Below, piece after piece: positions 33,651 through 42,363 of a stretch of DNA of 64,000 nt. The notes beneath the pieces were generated by a model that searched no databases, was not told the origin of the DNA, and saw only the letters and a program-made list of their open reading frames with translations. The DNA comes from Streptomyces sp. V4I2 (lineage in GTDB: Bacteria; Actinomycetota; Actinomycetes; Streptomycetales; Streptomycetaceae). Within the stretch, counting starts at the first letter, position 1; every line of letters starts with the position of its first letter. The position numbers and the translations under genes were made by a program. The stretch is taken from assembly GCF_030817655.1 (NCBI RefSeq), contig NZ_JAUSZM010000003.1:3472001-3536000 (forward strand), read 5' to 3'.

Positions 33651-36142
33651 CAGACCGTCACCGCCTTGCCGTCGGCACCCGTGGCGCCCCGCGTGTACTT
33701 GGGGTGGATCAACCCCACGCAGGTGTACGGGAGTTCGGCGACCTCTTCCACCGGGACACCTCTCTGTTCGGCCAGCAGACGCACATGGTCGAGGTCGGCG
33801 CCCGCCCCGGCCCGGGCGAGGATCTTCCAGGGCACCCGGCGCAGCAGCACCCGGGTGGTCTCGCCGACGCCGGGCTTGACGAGGTTCACGTCGTGGATGC
33901 CGTACTCCTCGCTGATGCGCTCGACGGCCGCCCAGCCCTCCCAGGTCGGGGCGCGGTCGCCGGACAGCAGTTCCTTGGCCTGCGCGTCCACCGCTTCCCC
34001 GACCTCGGGGAAGCGGGCGGCGACCGCGTCCAGGAAGGCCACCGACACATCGGCGCCGGCGAGTTCGCGGTAGAACTTGGCGCCGTGGAAGTCGTTGGGG
34101 CCGACCAGGTCCGCGCGCAGGACGGTTCGCGAAATCAGGCCGGAGACGGTCGAGTTGAGGCACGCGGACGGGATGAGGAAGTCCTCGCGGGTGCCGTACG
34201 TCCGCACGCACGAGCCCGGGTCGGCCAGCACCGCGATCTCCGGGTCGAAGCCCACCGCACCGCCCCTGGCCTCGAACTCCTTGACGGCGTCGGCGAGTTC
34301 GCGGGTGATGGCGCCCTTGCCGGTCCAGCCGTCGACGAAGACGACGTCGGCCGGGTCGTGGTGGGCGGCCAGCCAGCGCAGCGCGTTGGCGTCGATGCCG
34401 CGGCCGCGCACGATGGAGACGGCGTAGTGCGGCAGGTCGAGACCGTGCCGGAACTGGGCCCAGCGGCGCATCAGCACACCGATCGGCGTGCCCGCACGGG
34501 CCAGCGAGACGAGCACCGGCCGGGGAGAGCGCTCGGCGAGCACGAGCTCGGTGACCGCGCCCACCGCCAGCGCCAGCCGCCCCGCGGACGCCTCCAGCGC
34601 CGTGTGGAACAGCTCCTGGTACTGCTCGCTGGGCTGGTACTCCACCGGCAGCGACTCCGCGTAGTGCGCGCCGCCGCTCTGGATGGCCTCCTCGCGCTCC
34701 TCGGTCGGCGCCTCCAGCGTCACGTCCGAGAGGTCCTGGAGCAGCCAGCCGACCTCCTCGGGCGGGTACGAGGAGAAGGCGGGGCCGCGGAGGGGCTCGG
34801 GCAGCATTGCGGGCCTTTCGGGGACGTACAGCGGCTCGGGGACGTACGACGGTACGACCGCGAGGACCACGTGCGGGGTGTGCGCGGCCAGCCGGGCCAA
34901 CAGGCCGTCGGACGCGTGCAGTTCGGGAGTGTCGGCGGCCGAGTCGACGACGGCGATGACGGCGTCGAAGCCGCCGCCCGCCACGTTGTAGGCGTACCGC
35001 TCGCCGGGGCCGTCGGCCGGGTCGTCGTGGGCGGGGAAGACGAGACGGCTGCGGATCGCGTAACCGGGGTCGTCGACCGCGAGGACGGGTGAGCGGGTGG
35101 TGGTGGAGTAGCGCACCTCGGCGCCGGCGGTGTCGGCGGTGTCGGCGGTGTCGGCGGTGTCGGCAGTGTCTACGAGCTGCTCCAGCTCGCGGGCCAGCCT
35201 GAGCGGCGCGTACATCAGCTCCTCGAAGCCGAGGACGAGCACGCGCCGGGCCTTCGGGGGCAGCGCCTCGGCGAGCCGGGCGGCCATGGCGGGCAGTGCC
35301 CTCTCCAGGCGTATTCGGTGCTGCGGCGTGAACCCGTGCCGCCCGCCGTCGGGCAGGCCGCGGGGCCAGCGCAGGTCGACGCGGGCGATCCGGCCGTACG
35401 ACGGCGGGGCGGGGACGGCCGCGGCTTCGTGCCGGGCCACCAGCTCCTGCCCCTTCTCCAGCACCCCCTCCGGCAGCCGTACGGTCCCCGAGGCGGCCGC
35501 CACCAGGTCCACCCGGGCGCCGATCTCCCGCGCGAACTCGTCCAGGCGGCCGGCGTCGGCCGCCGAGCGCATGTCGACGAGGGCGACCACCACATACCGT
35601 CCGCGCGGATAGCGTTCGTGCAGGTCACGGATGGTGTTGAGGATCGTGTTGCCGGTGGAGAACTCGTCGTCGACCAGGACCAGCGGCCCGTCGCCGACCA
35701 GCAGCGCAGGATCCTCCGGCAGCAGCAGGTGGGAGGTGGCGTGCGAGTGGGACTCCTCGAAACCGCCGGCCGTGGCGACGCCCGGGACCGGGCGCCTGGT
35801 GGAGTGCAGGTAGGGCGCGAGGCCCACGCCGTCGGCGACACAGTGGCCGAGGCCGGTGGCGGTCTCCGCGTAGCCGAGGACGACCGCCCGGCGGGCCTCG
35901 TCGGCGCCGAGCAGGTCGCGGACCCGGCGGCCGAGGGCGAAGCCGTGGCCGTAGACGACGGACGGCGACTGCGGGACGTGCTTGCCGAGCACGTTCGACA
36001 CCAGCAGGTGCGCCCGCTTGGGGTTGCGGCGCAGCGCCAGCCCCAGCAGCTCGGTCAGCCCGTCGTCGCCCACCAGTTCGACGCCGAGTCGCTCCGCGAC
36101 CCAGCTGCCGGACCAGACGGCTTTGTTCACTGCGTGGTTCAT
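33650..36142 (-). CDS. PRTase-TRSP-StiP fusion enzyme of the Ter system
   Basis: This 830-aa protein joins parts that are often separate. Residues 1-235: phosphoribosyltransferase with PRPP loop VLVDDEFSTGNT (155-166). Residues 240-440: the TRSP domain, with its name-giving TRSP at 349-352. Residues about 455-740: a StiP-like domain (SSYPPEEVGWLLQDLSDV, VSLARAGTPIGVLMRRW, VDGWTGKGAITREL). The last 70 residues (HVRLLAEQRGVPVEEV) resemble a PELOTA RNA-binding domain. In published Ter analyses these make a nucleoside-like metabolite. ATG 36142 has AGGGA; TTG 36169 would overlap the upstream stop. It contains a DTA tandem repeat (325-339). Confidence 0.85.
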   Translation of the reverse strand: MNHAVNKAVWSGSWVAERLGVELVGDDGLTELLGLALRRNPKRAHLLVSNVLGKHVPQSPSVVYGHGFALGRRVRDLLGADEARRAVVLGYAETATGLGHCVADGVGLAPYLHSTRRPVPGVATAGGFEESHSHATSHLLLPEDPALLVGDGPLVLVDDEFSTGNTILNTIRDLHERYPRGRYVVVALVDMRSAADAGRLDEFAREIGARVDLVAAASGTVRLPEGVLEKGQELVARHEAAAVPAPPSYGRIARVDLRWPRGLPDGGRHGFTPQHRIRLERALPAMAARLAEALPPKARRVLVLGFEELMYAPLRLARELEQLVDTADTADTADTADTAGAEVRYSTTTRSPVLAVDDPGYAIRSRLVFPAHDDPADGPGERYAYNVAGGGFDAVIAVVDSAADTPELHASDGLLARLAAHTPHVVLAVVPSYVPEPLYVPERPAMLPEPLRGPAFSSYPPEEVGWLLQDLSDVTLEAPTEEREEAIQSGGAHYAESLPVEYQPSEQYQELFHTALEASAGRLALAVGAVTELVLAERSPRPVLVSLARAGTPIGVLMRRWAQFRHGLDLPHYAVSIVRGRGIDANALRWLAAHHDPADVVFVDGWTGKGAITRELADAVKEFEARGGAVGFDPEIAVLADPGSCVRTYGTREDFLIPSACLNSTVSGLISRTVLRADLVGPNDFHGAKFYRELAGADVSVAFLDAVAARFPEVGEAVDAQAKELLSGDRAPTWEGWAAVERISEEYGIHDVNLVKPGVGETTRVLLRRVPWKILARAGAGADLDHVRLLAEQRGVPVEEVAELPYTCVGLIHPKYTRGATGADGKAVTV
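35124..35170. repeat. In-frame 9-bp tandem repeat inside the PRTase fusion gene
   Basis: The unit GTCGGCGGT is repeated about five times and encodes (DTA)5 between the TRSP sub-segments. A 9-bp unit keeps the frame when copy number changes. Confidence 0.9.
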
Positions 36143-36165
36143 ACGTCCCTTGGTGGTCAGCGGTC

Positions 36166-37332
36166 TCAATCGGGGATTCCGGCCGCGAGCAGCTCCACGA
36201 AGCCGATGTCCTCGTTCGCCACACCGAACACCTCGGCGCGCAGCAGGGTCCGCTCGGCCCAGGCGCGATGCGGCTTCACTTCATTCATTTTGTTCGTGTA
36301 CGCCGACCTGAGCACGCCGCCGCCGCCCCGCTCGGACCGCAGGATGTCCTGGGCGTCGCTGTACTCCTCGTGGCTGACCACGGAGAGTGCGTGCACGGGC
36401 AGCACGTGGGAGGGGTGGATGCAGGTCTTGCCCTGCAGGCCGTTGGCCTGGTCGAGGGTGATCTCGCGCAGCAGGCCGTCCATGGCGTGCTCGATGAGCG
36501 CCTCGCGCAGCTCCTCGGCCTTGCCCTCCAGGAAGGGGCTGCGGCGCAGCTGCGGCTTGAACATGCGCTCCTGGACGCGGAAGTACTCCCACACCGGCCC
36601 GGTCACCGTGAACCCGGTGCCGTCGGCCCGGCCCATCATGTTCACCACGTCGGCGATCACGGAGGCGACGACCTGGACGTCGTAGGCGGTCATGTCGGGC
36701 GCTCTGCGCAGGCCGTACGAGGAGCAGAAGTCGGTCACGCCGAGGCGCAGCGCCAGGACGCGCTCGCGGTACTTGTCGACCGCGCGGGAGATGCCCTCCA
36801 GGGTCTCCACCCGCGACTCCCGGTACAGCAGCTCGGGCGACTCCAGCACGGGCATCGCGAAGAGCCGCCGCCCGCTCGACGTCTCGGCGCTCGCCAGCGC
36901 CTCCAGGAAGGGGATGCCGCGCTCCTCGGTGAACTTCGGCATCACGAACCCGGACAGCAGCCGGGCGGCGGCACCGAGACGCTCCACGAGGTCGGGGATC
37001 TGCTCGGGCGTGCGGACCCGGATGAACAGCAGCGGCAGGTCCATGCCGTCGCGGCCGGCGAGGTCCTTGAACTGCCGGACGAGGTTCTCCTCGGCGTCCG
37101 CGACCTCCTCGTCGCCGATCGAGTCCTCCAGGCACAGCACCATCGAGACCACACCGCGTCCGGTCTGCTTGACGATGTCGTCGGCGAGCCGTGGCCGGGT
37201 GGCCGGACTGTAGAGCGTGGCGCCCAGGGCCACGGCGAGCAGCCGGGCCGAGGAGTCCGCGGTGAACTCGCACGGCTCCAGGTGGAAGAGGCGCTGCCGC
37301 ACCTCAGGGGCGATGTGCCCGAAATGACGCAT
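36166..37332 (-). CDS. HpcH/HpaI aldolase (citrate lyase beta-like) of the Ter module
   Basis: This 388-aa protein has lyase features: VSMVLCLEDSIGDEEV (metal-binding Glu/Asp), VMPKFTEERG, AMPVLESPELLYRE and the GKTCIHPSHV loop that closes the active site. It opens the Ter biosynthetic operon, 23 bp before the PRTase fusion gene. ATG 37332 has GGGGGAG 5 nt upstream. A carbon-carbon lyase or aldolase step building the nucleoside-like compound is the accepted proposal. Confidence 0.85.
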   Translation of the reverse strand: MRHFGHIAPEVRQRLFHLEPCEFTADSSARLLAVALGATLYSPATRPRLADDIVKQTGRGVVSMVLCLEDSIGDEEVADAEENLVRQFKDLAGRDGMDLPLLFIRVRTPEQIPDLVERLGAAARLLSGFVMPKFTEERGIPFLEALASAETSSGRRLFAMPVLESPELLYRESRVETLEGISRAVDKYRERVLALRLGVTDFCSSYGLRRAPDMTAYDVQVVASVIADVVNMMGRADGTGFTVTGPVWEYFRVQERMFKPQLRRSPFLEGKAEELREALIEHAMDGLLREITLDQANGLQGKTCIHPSHVLPVHALSVVSHEEYSDAQDILRSERGGGGVLRSAYTNKMNEVKPHRAWAERTLLRAEVFGVANEDIGFVELLAAGIPD

Positions 37333-37530
37333 AGAACTCCCCCGTGGACGCTGATGGACTCCTGCGGGTTGTCCACAGGTGGCCGGTAATAGTACGTAGG
37401 GATCCATGTCCTGGGTTCCCGCAGGGCATGAATTTCAGGTAACGCGGACACACACACCCATGCACAGCCAAACACACGGATCTGCGACCCCGCGTTGTCG
37501 TGAGCAGGACCGAGAGGGCAGGATGACCGC

Positions 37531-38352
37531 ATGACGCACGCGATGCTGAAGGGGTCGAACGTCCCGCTCGAAGCCACCACGGTACGCGCCGTGCTGCGCT
37601 GGGCGCCCGTGCCGGGGAGCCCTGTCGTCGACGCCTCGGCGCTGCTCCTCGGCCCCGACGGTCGTGTGCGATCCGACGAGGACTTCGTCTTCTACAACCA
37701 GCCCCGCCACCCCTCCGGAAAGGTCTGGTTGCTCGGCAAGAAGCGGGTCGCCGAGGGGCCCACGGACACGATCCAGACAGATCTCGCCGGTGTCGAGTCC
37801 GATGTCAGCCGGATTCTGCTGGTCGCCTCCGCGGACGACGTCACCTTCGACCACGTCCAGGGGCTGCACATCCTGCTGTACGACGCCGCCGTGGCCGACG
37901 GCGAGCCGCTGGCGCACTTCGACATCAAGCCGGAGACCGGCGAGGAGACCGCCCTGATCTGCGGCGAGCTGTACCGCCGCGGCGAGGGCTGGAAGTTCCG
38001 CGCCCTGGGCGAGGGCTACTCCAACGGCCTTCAGGGCCTCGCCACCGACTTCGGCATCGCGGTGGACGAGTCGGAGGAGCAGCAGACCCCGGACGAGCCC
38101 GCGGCCCAGTCGCCCCCGGAGACCTCCCAGCCCCTCCCCCCGGAACAGCCCACGATGGTCCCGGCCCAGCCGGACTACGGCTACCCCCAGCAGCCCGCCC
38201 CCACGGTCCAGCCGGCGTACGGCTACCCCCAGACCCCGGCCGCGGCGACGACGGGAGCCCCGGGCGGCTACGGCTACCCGCAGCCGGTGACGGCGGCACC
38301 GGCGCAGGAGTTCCGGCTGCCTCCTCAGGGACCTCAGTTCATCGGACGGTGA
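37531..38352 (+). CDS. TerD-family protein with Tyr/Pro/Gln-rich tail
   Basis: This 273-aa protein has a TerD fold at 1-185 (VDASALLLGPDGRVRSDEDFVFYNQ, then ETGEETALICGELYRRGEGWKFRALGEGYSNGL in parts) and a disordered tail (190-273) with YGYPQ repeats. The canonical Ca2+-binding GEGEGDDE stretch of TerD is replaced by a divergent sequence, so Ca2+ binding is doubtful. It diverges from the Ter biosynthetic operon. Confidence 0.85.
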   Translation: MTHAMLKGSNVPLEATTVRAVLRWAPVPGSPVVDASALLLGPDGRVRSDEDFVFYNQPRHPSGKVWLLGKKRVAEGPTDTIQTDLAGVESDVSRILLVASADDVTFDHVQGLHILLYDAAVADGEPLAHFDIKPETGEETALICGELYRRGEGWKFRALGEGYSNGLQGLATDFGIAVDESEEQQTPDEPAAQSPPETSQPLPPEQPTMVPAQPDYGYPQQPAPTVQPAYGYPQTPAAATTGAPGGYGYPQPVTAAPAQEFRLPPQGPQFIGR

Positions 38353-38383
38353 AGGGGCGCGGGGCTGTGACGTGGGCGAGCGC

Positions 38384-39121
38384 TCACCGCTCAGCCTTCG
38401 CCTTGTAGCCCCGCCCCCACTGCAATCCCCACCCGTACAACCGGTCCAGCTCCGCCTGGAACCCGTAGACGAACTTCACCTCACGCCGGACGATCATCTC
38501 TCCCTTCACGTTCTCGATCATCACCACCGCGCATGACCGAGCCTGGGGATGCCGCTCGTCGAGGCCTATCTCGATCCGCGGCCCGTTGCTGGGGTACAGC
38601 GTGACGATCGCGTGCGTACGGTCGAACGCCGGCGTCTGGTCGTAGATGTACACGAACACCAGCAGCCGCTTGATCGCGTCCCGATGGTCGAGGTTGACGT
38701 AGATCGTCTCCCCGGACGCCGACCCGAACCGGTCGTCCCCGCTGAGCTTCACGTACGGCGCCCCGTTGATCTCCCCGAGGTAGCCCCCGAGCGGCTGCAC
38801 GACGCCCTTGGTGCCGTCCTGGAGCTCGTACAGGCACCCCAGGTCGAGGTCGACGTTGACCATGCTCTGGCTGTGCCCGAGGACCTCCGGCGGCTTGAGC
38901 GCCCTGAAGGGGTGCCGCAGCAGACTCTCCCGCTGGGAGCCGCCGAAGTCGGACGTCCGCATGCGCCAGGCCAGGTTGATGCGCAGATGCCCGGTGGCGG
39001 CGCCCTGCTTGGTGAGCGACACCTGGGCGTGCCGTTTGGTCAGCTCGATGGAGTTGGTCGCCGCGTTGCCCGAGTCGAAGTCGGACTCCTGCCCGCGCCG
39101 GAGCCCGTCGAAGAAACCCAT
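38384..39121 (-). CDS. TerA-like tellurium resistance protein
   Basis: This 245-aa member of the TerA/TerD superfamily has IELTKRHAQVSLTKQG, LYELQDGTKGVVQPLGG, YVNLDHRDAIKRLLVFVYIYD and REVKFVYGFQAELDRLYGWGL. It is the last gene of the terD-terD-terC-terA operon. TerA-type proteins are cytoplasmic and associate with TerB/TerD near the membrane. Confidence 0.82.
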   Translation of the reverse strand: MGFFDGLRRGQESDFDSGNAATNSIELTKRHAQVSLTKQGAATGHLRINLAWRMRTSDFGGSQRESLLRHPFRALKPPEVLGHSQSMVNVDLDLGCLYELQDGTKGVVQPLGGYLGEINGAPYVKLSGDDRFGSASGETIYVNLDHRDAIKRLLVFVYIYDQTPAFDRTHAIVTLYPSNGPRIEIGLDERHPQARSCAVVMIENVKGEMIVRREVKFVYGFQAELDRLYGWGLQWGRGYKAKAER

Positions 39122-39215
39122 TCCCGCCCCACCTTCACGTCAAAGACCGGCGGGGCGGCGCCGAGGACTCGCCTCGACGCCGCCCCGCACAGAGCGTTCC
39201 TCACCCCGAGGGGTG

Positions 39216-40361
39216 TCACACCCCGGACGACACCTCAGTCTTGTCGTCCGAGCCCGCTTTTCCCTCGGCCGCTGCCAGTGCCTTGTTGCGGCGCACGGAG
39301 GACCAGAAGGACCAGCCGATCAGGAACACACCGATGAATCCGGTGATGAGCTCGCTGATCTGGTACTGGATGGTGACCAGGAGGATCGCGGCGAGGGCAC
39401 CGATCGCGTAGTGCGCGCCGTGCTCCAGGTAGACGTAGTCGTCGAGGGTGCCCTGGCGGACGAGGTACACGGTCAGCGACCGGACGTACATCGCGCCGAT
39501 GCCCAGGCCCAGCGCCATCAGGACGATGTCGTTGGTGATGGCGAAGGCGCCGATCACGCCGTCGAAGGAGAAGGACGCGTCCAGGACCTCGAGGTAGAGG
39601 AACATGAAGAACGCGGCCTTGCCGGCCATGACGACCGCCGAGCGGGGCTTGCCCTGGCGTTCGGCGGCTTCCTCCTCCTCGTGCTCGCGCTCCTCCTGTT
39701 CTTCGAGCCTGTCCTCGAAGAAGCCGGAGAGACCGCCGACGATCATGTAGGTGATGAGGCCGCCGACACCGGAGAGCAGGACCGTCTCCGCCTTGTCGAC
39801 GTGGGTGCCGCCGTGCTGGTGGGCGTGGGTCGCGAAGGTCAACGCGGAGATCAGCAGCACGACCAGGGCGATGCAGACCGAGAGCATGTCGACCTTGCCG
39901 AGCTTGGCGAGCGGCCGCTCGAGCCAGCCCAGCCACTTGATGTCCCGGTCCTCGAAGATGAAGTCGAGGAAGATCATCAGCAGGAACATGCCACCGAAGG
40001 CGGCGATCGACGGGTGAGCGTCGGTCACCAGCTGCTCGTAGCGGTCCTTGTCGGTGAGGGCGAGGTCGACGGCCTCGATCGGACCCATCGAGGCACTGAC
40101 GGCGACGATGACGACGGGGAAGACCAGTCGCATGCCGAACACGGCGATGAGCACGCCGACGGTGAGGAAGATCTTCTGCCAGAAGGCAGACATCTTCTTC
40201 AGGATTCCGGCGTTGACCACTGCGTTGTCGAAGGACAGCGAGATCTCGAGAACGGAGAGGATCGCCACGATACCGAAGCCGGTCCACCCCCCGTAGAAGA
40301 CCGCCGCGACGAGGCCGAGCGCGGTGACCGCGAACGACCAGCCGAAGGTTTTCAGAACCAC
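39216..40361 (-). CDS. TerC/DUF475 family integral membrane protein
   Basis: This 381-aa polytopic protein has two inverted motifs with acidic residues in helices: LEISLSFDNAVVNAGIL near the start and YLEVLDASFSFDGVIGAF later. These form a metal-binding membrane core related to TerC and to Mn exporters. A charged loop (EEQEEREHEEEEAAERQ) separates the halves. GTG 40361 starts 49 bp after the upstream terD stop. It is the membrane partner of TerD. Confidence 0.88.
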   Translation of the reverse strand: MVLKTFGWSFAVTALGLVAAVFYGGWTGFGIVAILSVLEISLSFDNAVVNAGILKKMSAFWQKIFLTVGVLIAVFGMRLVFPVVIVAVSASMGPIEAVDLALTDKDRYEQLVTDAHPSIAAFGGMFLLMIFLDFIFEDRDIKWLGWLERPLAKLGKVDMLSVCIALVVLLISALTFATHAHQHGGTHVDKAETVLLSGVGGLITYMIVGGLSGFFEDRLEEQEEREHEEEEAAERQGKPRSAVVMAGKAAFFMFLYLEVLDASFSFDGVIGAFAITNDIVLMALGLGIGAMYVRSLTVYLVRQGTLDDYVYLEHGAHYAIGALAAILLVTIQYQISELITGFIGVFLIGWSFWSSVRRNKALAAAEGKAGSDDKTEVSSGV

Positions 40362-40410
40362 TGGCTACCCAATCCTGTAAGTACGGATTTCTATCGCGCC
40401 GTACTCGGCT

Positions 40411-40986
40411 TTACGAAACATTGACTCCGAAGTCTAGAGCGATGCCCCGCAGCCCCGACGCGTACCCCTGCCCCACGGCCCTGAACTTCCATTCCCCCTG
40501 GTAGCGATAGACCTCGCCGAAGATCATCGCGGTCTCTGTGGAGGCGTCCTCGCTGAGGTCGTAGCGAGCGAGTTCCTGGCCGTCGGCCTGGTTGACCACG
40601 CGGATGAAGGCGTTGCTCACCTGGCCGAAGCTCTGGCCGCGCTCGTCGGCCTGGTGGATGGAGACGGGAAAGACGATCTTGTCGCACTGCGGCGGCACCT
40701 TGGAGAGGTCGATCAGCAGCGACTCGTCGTCGCCCTCGCCCTCACCGGTGAGGTTGTCGCCGGTGTGCTCGACCGAGCCGTCCGGGCTCTTGAGCTGGTT
40801 GTAGAAGACGAACCACTCGTCCCCCAGCACCCGGCCGTTGTTGCACATCAGCGCGCTGGCGTCGAGATCGAAGGGCGCGCCGGTGGTGGAGCGCGCGTCC
40901 CAGCCGAGCCCGACCGTCACCTGGGTGAGGTTGGGTGCGGCCTTGGACAGGGAGACATTGCCTCCCTTGGCGAGCGTGACGCCCAT
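40411..40986 (-). CDS. terD: TerD family Ca2+-binding stress protein (second copy)
   Basis: This 191-aa protein has the full TerD pattern: MGVTLAKGGNVSLSK, FDLDASALMCNNGRV, DNLTGEGEGDDE (Ca2+-binding acidic stretch) and EGEWKFRAVGQGYASGL-type ending. ATG 40986 is preceded by GGGAGGGACC. It lies between another terD and terC in one operon and shares a 72-nt identical segment with its neighbour. Confidence 0.93.
   Translation of the reverse strand: MGVTLAKGGNVSLSKAAPNLTQVTVGLGWDARSTTGAPFDLDASALMCNNGRVLGDEWFVFYNQLKSPDGSVEHTGDNLTGEGEGDDESLLIDLSKVPPQCDKIVFPVSIHQADERGQSFGQVSNAFIRVVNQADGQELARYDLSEDASTETAMIFGEVYRYQGEWKFRAVGQGYASGLRGIALDFGVNVS
40723..40794 (-). repeat. 72-nt identical segment shared by the two terD genes (copy 2)
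   Basis: Identical base for base to 41396-41467. It covers the codons for SPDGSVEHTGDNLTGEGEGDDE, the Ca2+-binding region. Confidence 0.9.
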
Positions 40987-41086
40987 GATGCTGGTCCCTC
41001 CCCGAGACAGTCCTTCTCTGCTTGTCCTGCACGTCCGGCGCCGCACGCAAACCGTGCGGCGCCGGACGGTGAGACCTGCCGTGGGC

Positions 41087-41662
41087 TCAGACGTTCACGC
41101 CGAAGTCCTGGGCGATGCCGCGCAGGCCCGAGGCGTAGCCCTGGCCGATGGCACGGAACTTCCACTCCGGGCCGTTGCGGTAGAGCTCGCCGAAGACCAT
41201 GGCGGTCTCGGTGGAGGCGTCCTCGGAGAGGTCGTACCGCGCGATCTCGGCGCCGCCGGCCTGGTTCACGACGCGGATGAACGCGTTGCGCACCTGGCCG
41301 AAGGACTGCTGGCGGTTCTCGGCGTCATAGATCGACACCGGGAAGGTGATCTTGTCGACGTCGGCCGGGACGGCGGCGAGGTTGACCTTGATCTGCTCGT
41401 CGTCGCCCTCGCCCTCACCGGTGAGGTTGTCGCCGGTGTGCTCGACCGAGCCGTCCGGGCTCTTGAGGTTGTTGAAGAAGATGAAGTTGGCGTCACTGGT
41501 GACCTTGCCGGACGCGTCCAGCAGCAGCGCGCTGGCGTCCAGGTCGAAGTCCGTGCCGGTGGTGGTGCGGATGTCCCACCCCAGACCGACGATGACCGCG
41601 GTCAGGCCCGGGGCCTCCTTGGTCAGCGATACGTTGCCGCCCTTGCTGAGGCTGACTCCCAC
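41087..41662 (-). CDS. terD: TerD family Ca2+-binding stress protein (first copy)
   Basis: This 191-aa paralogue of the next terD has MGVSLSKGGNVSLTKEAPGL, FDLDASALLLDASGK and DNLTGEGEGDDE. GTG 41662 has GGAGGACTC directly upstream. It is the promoter-proximal gene of the ter operon. Members bind Ca2+ and confer tolerance to tellurite and other stresses. Confidence 0.93.
   Translation of the reverse strand: MGVSLSKGGNVSLTKEAPGLTAVIVGLGWDIRTTTGTDFDLDASALLLDASGKVTSDANFIFFNNLKSPDGSVEHTGDNLTGEGEGDDEQIKVNLAAVPADVDKITFPVSIYDAENRQQSFGQVRNAFIRVVNQAGGAEIARYDLSEDASTETAMVFGELYRNGPEWKFRAIGQGYASGLRGIAQDFGVNV
41396..41467 (-). repeat. 72-nt identical segment shared by the two terD genes (copy 1)
   Basis: Identical to 40723-40794; spacing between copies 673 bp. 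Confidence 0.9.
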
Positions 41663-41719
41663 GAGTCCTCCATTGGTGTCCGGGGGCTGGGAGGCCCCGC
41701 CGTGCGTTCGATGTCGGAT

Positions 41720-41748
41720 CAACGAGTCGATCCTAGTGACGGGTTCCC
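41720..41748 (-). promoter_or_regulatory. Possible ECF-sigma promoter of the ter operon
   Basis: On the minus strand GGGAAC is followed after 19 bp by GTTG, similar to ECF (SigR/SigE-like) promoters of Streptomyces. TAGGAT within the spacer is an alternative -10 for the housekeeping sigma factor. Weak evidence. Confidence 0.25.
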
Positions 41749-41776
41749 GCACCACGCATGGCGTGGAACCGAAGAA

Positions 41777-42235
41777 TCACAGGGTGTCGAGCGCCTTGAC
41801 GTACTCGTTCAGGTCACGCGCGTCCGGCAGGGCGTTGACGACGGTCCAGCGCACGACGCCCTCCTTGTCGATGACGAAGGTGCCGCGCACCGCGCAGCCC
41901 TTGTCCTCGGCGAAGACGCCGTACGCGCGACTGACCTCGCCGTGCGGCCAGAAGTCGCTGAGCAGCGGGTATTCCAGACCCTCCTGCTCGGCGAAGACGC
42001 GCAGGGTGTGGATGGAGTCGTTCGAGACGGCGAGCAGCTGGGTGTCGCGGTCGGAGAACTGCGGCAGGTGGTCGCGCAGCTCGCACAGCTCGCCGGTGCA
42101 CACGCCCGTGAAGGCGAAGGGGTAGAAGATCAGTACGACGTTCTTGCTGCCGCGGAAGTCGGACAGCTTCACGGTCGCGCCGTGGTTGTCCTTGAGCTCG
42201 AAGTCGGGGGCCTTCTCGCCGACCTGGATCGCCAT
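41777..42235 (-). CDS. Thiol peroxidase, AhpE-like peroxiredoxin
   Basis: This 152-aa protein has GEKAPDFELKDNHG, the peroxidatic cysteine in FYPFAFTGVCTGELC and the VSNDSIHTLRVFAEQ segment with Arg supporting the active site. A second Cys (TGELC) lies four residues after the first, as in AhpE relatives. It reduces peroxides using low-molecular or protein thiols. ATG 42235 has GAGGCG upstream. It follows the ter operon in orientation. Confidence 0.88.
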   Translation of the reverse strand: MAIQVGEKAPDFELKDNHGATVKLSDFRGSKNVVLIFYPFAFTGVCTGELCELRDHLPQFSDRDTQLLAVSNDSIHTLRVFAEQEGLEYPLLSDFWPHGEVSRAYGVFAEDKGCAVRGTFVIDKEGVVRWTVVNALPDARDLNEYVKALDTL

Positions 42236-42363
42236 CGCCTCGGATGTCCCTTCGTGGGCTGTTCGGGTGAGAACCACCCTACGCAGCGATCACCGAGGGG
42301 CTTCGGACGGGCTGGGGGTCTCGGCCACTGCCGAGTGCTGACCAGCCCGTCCGGCGCTGCGGG

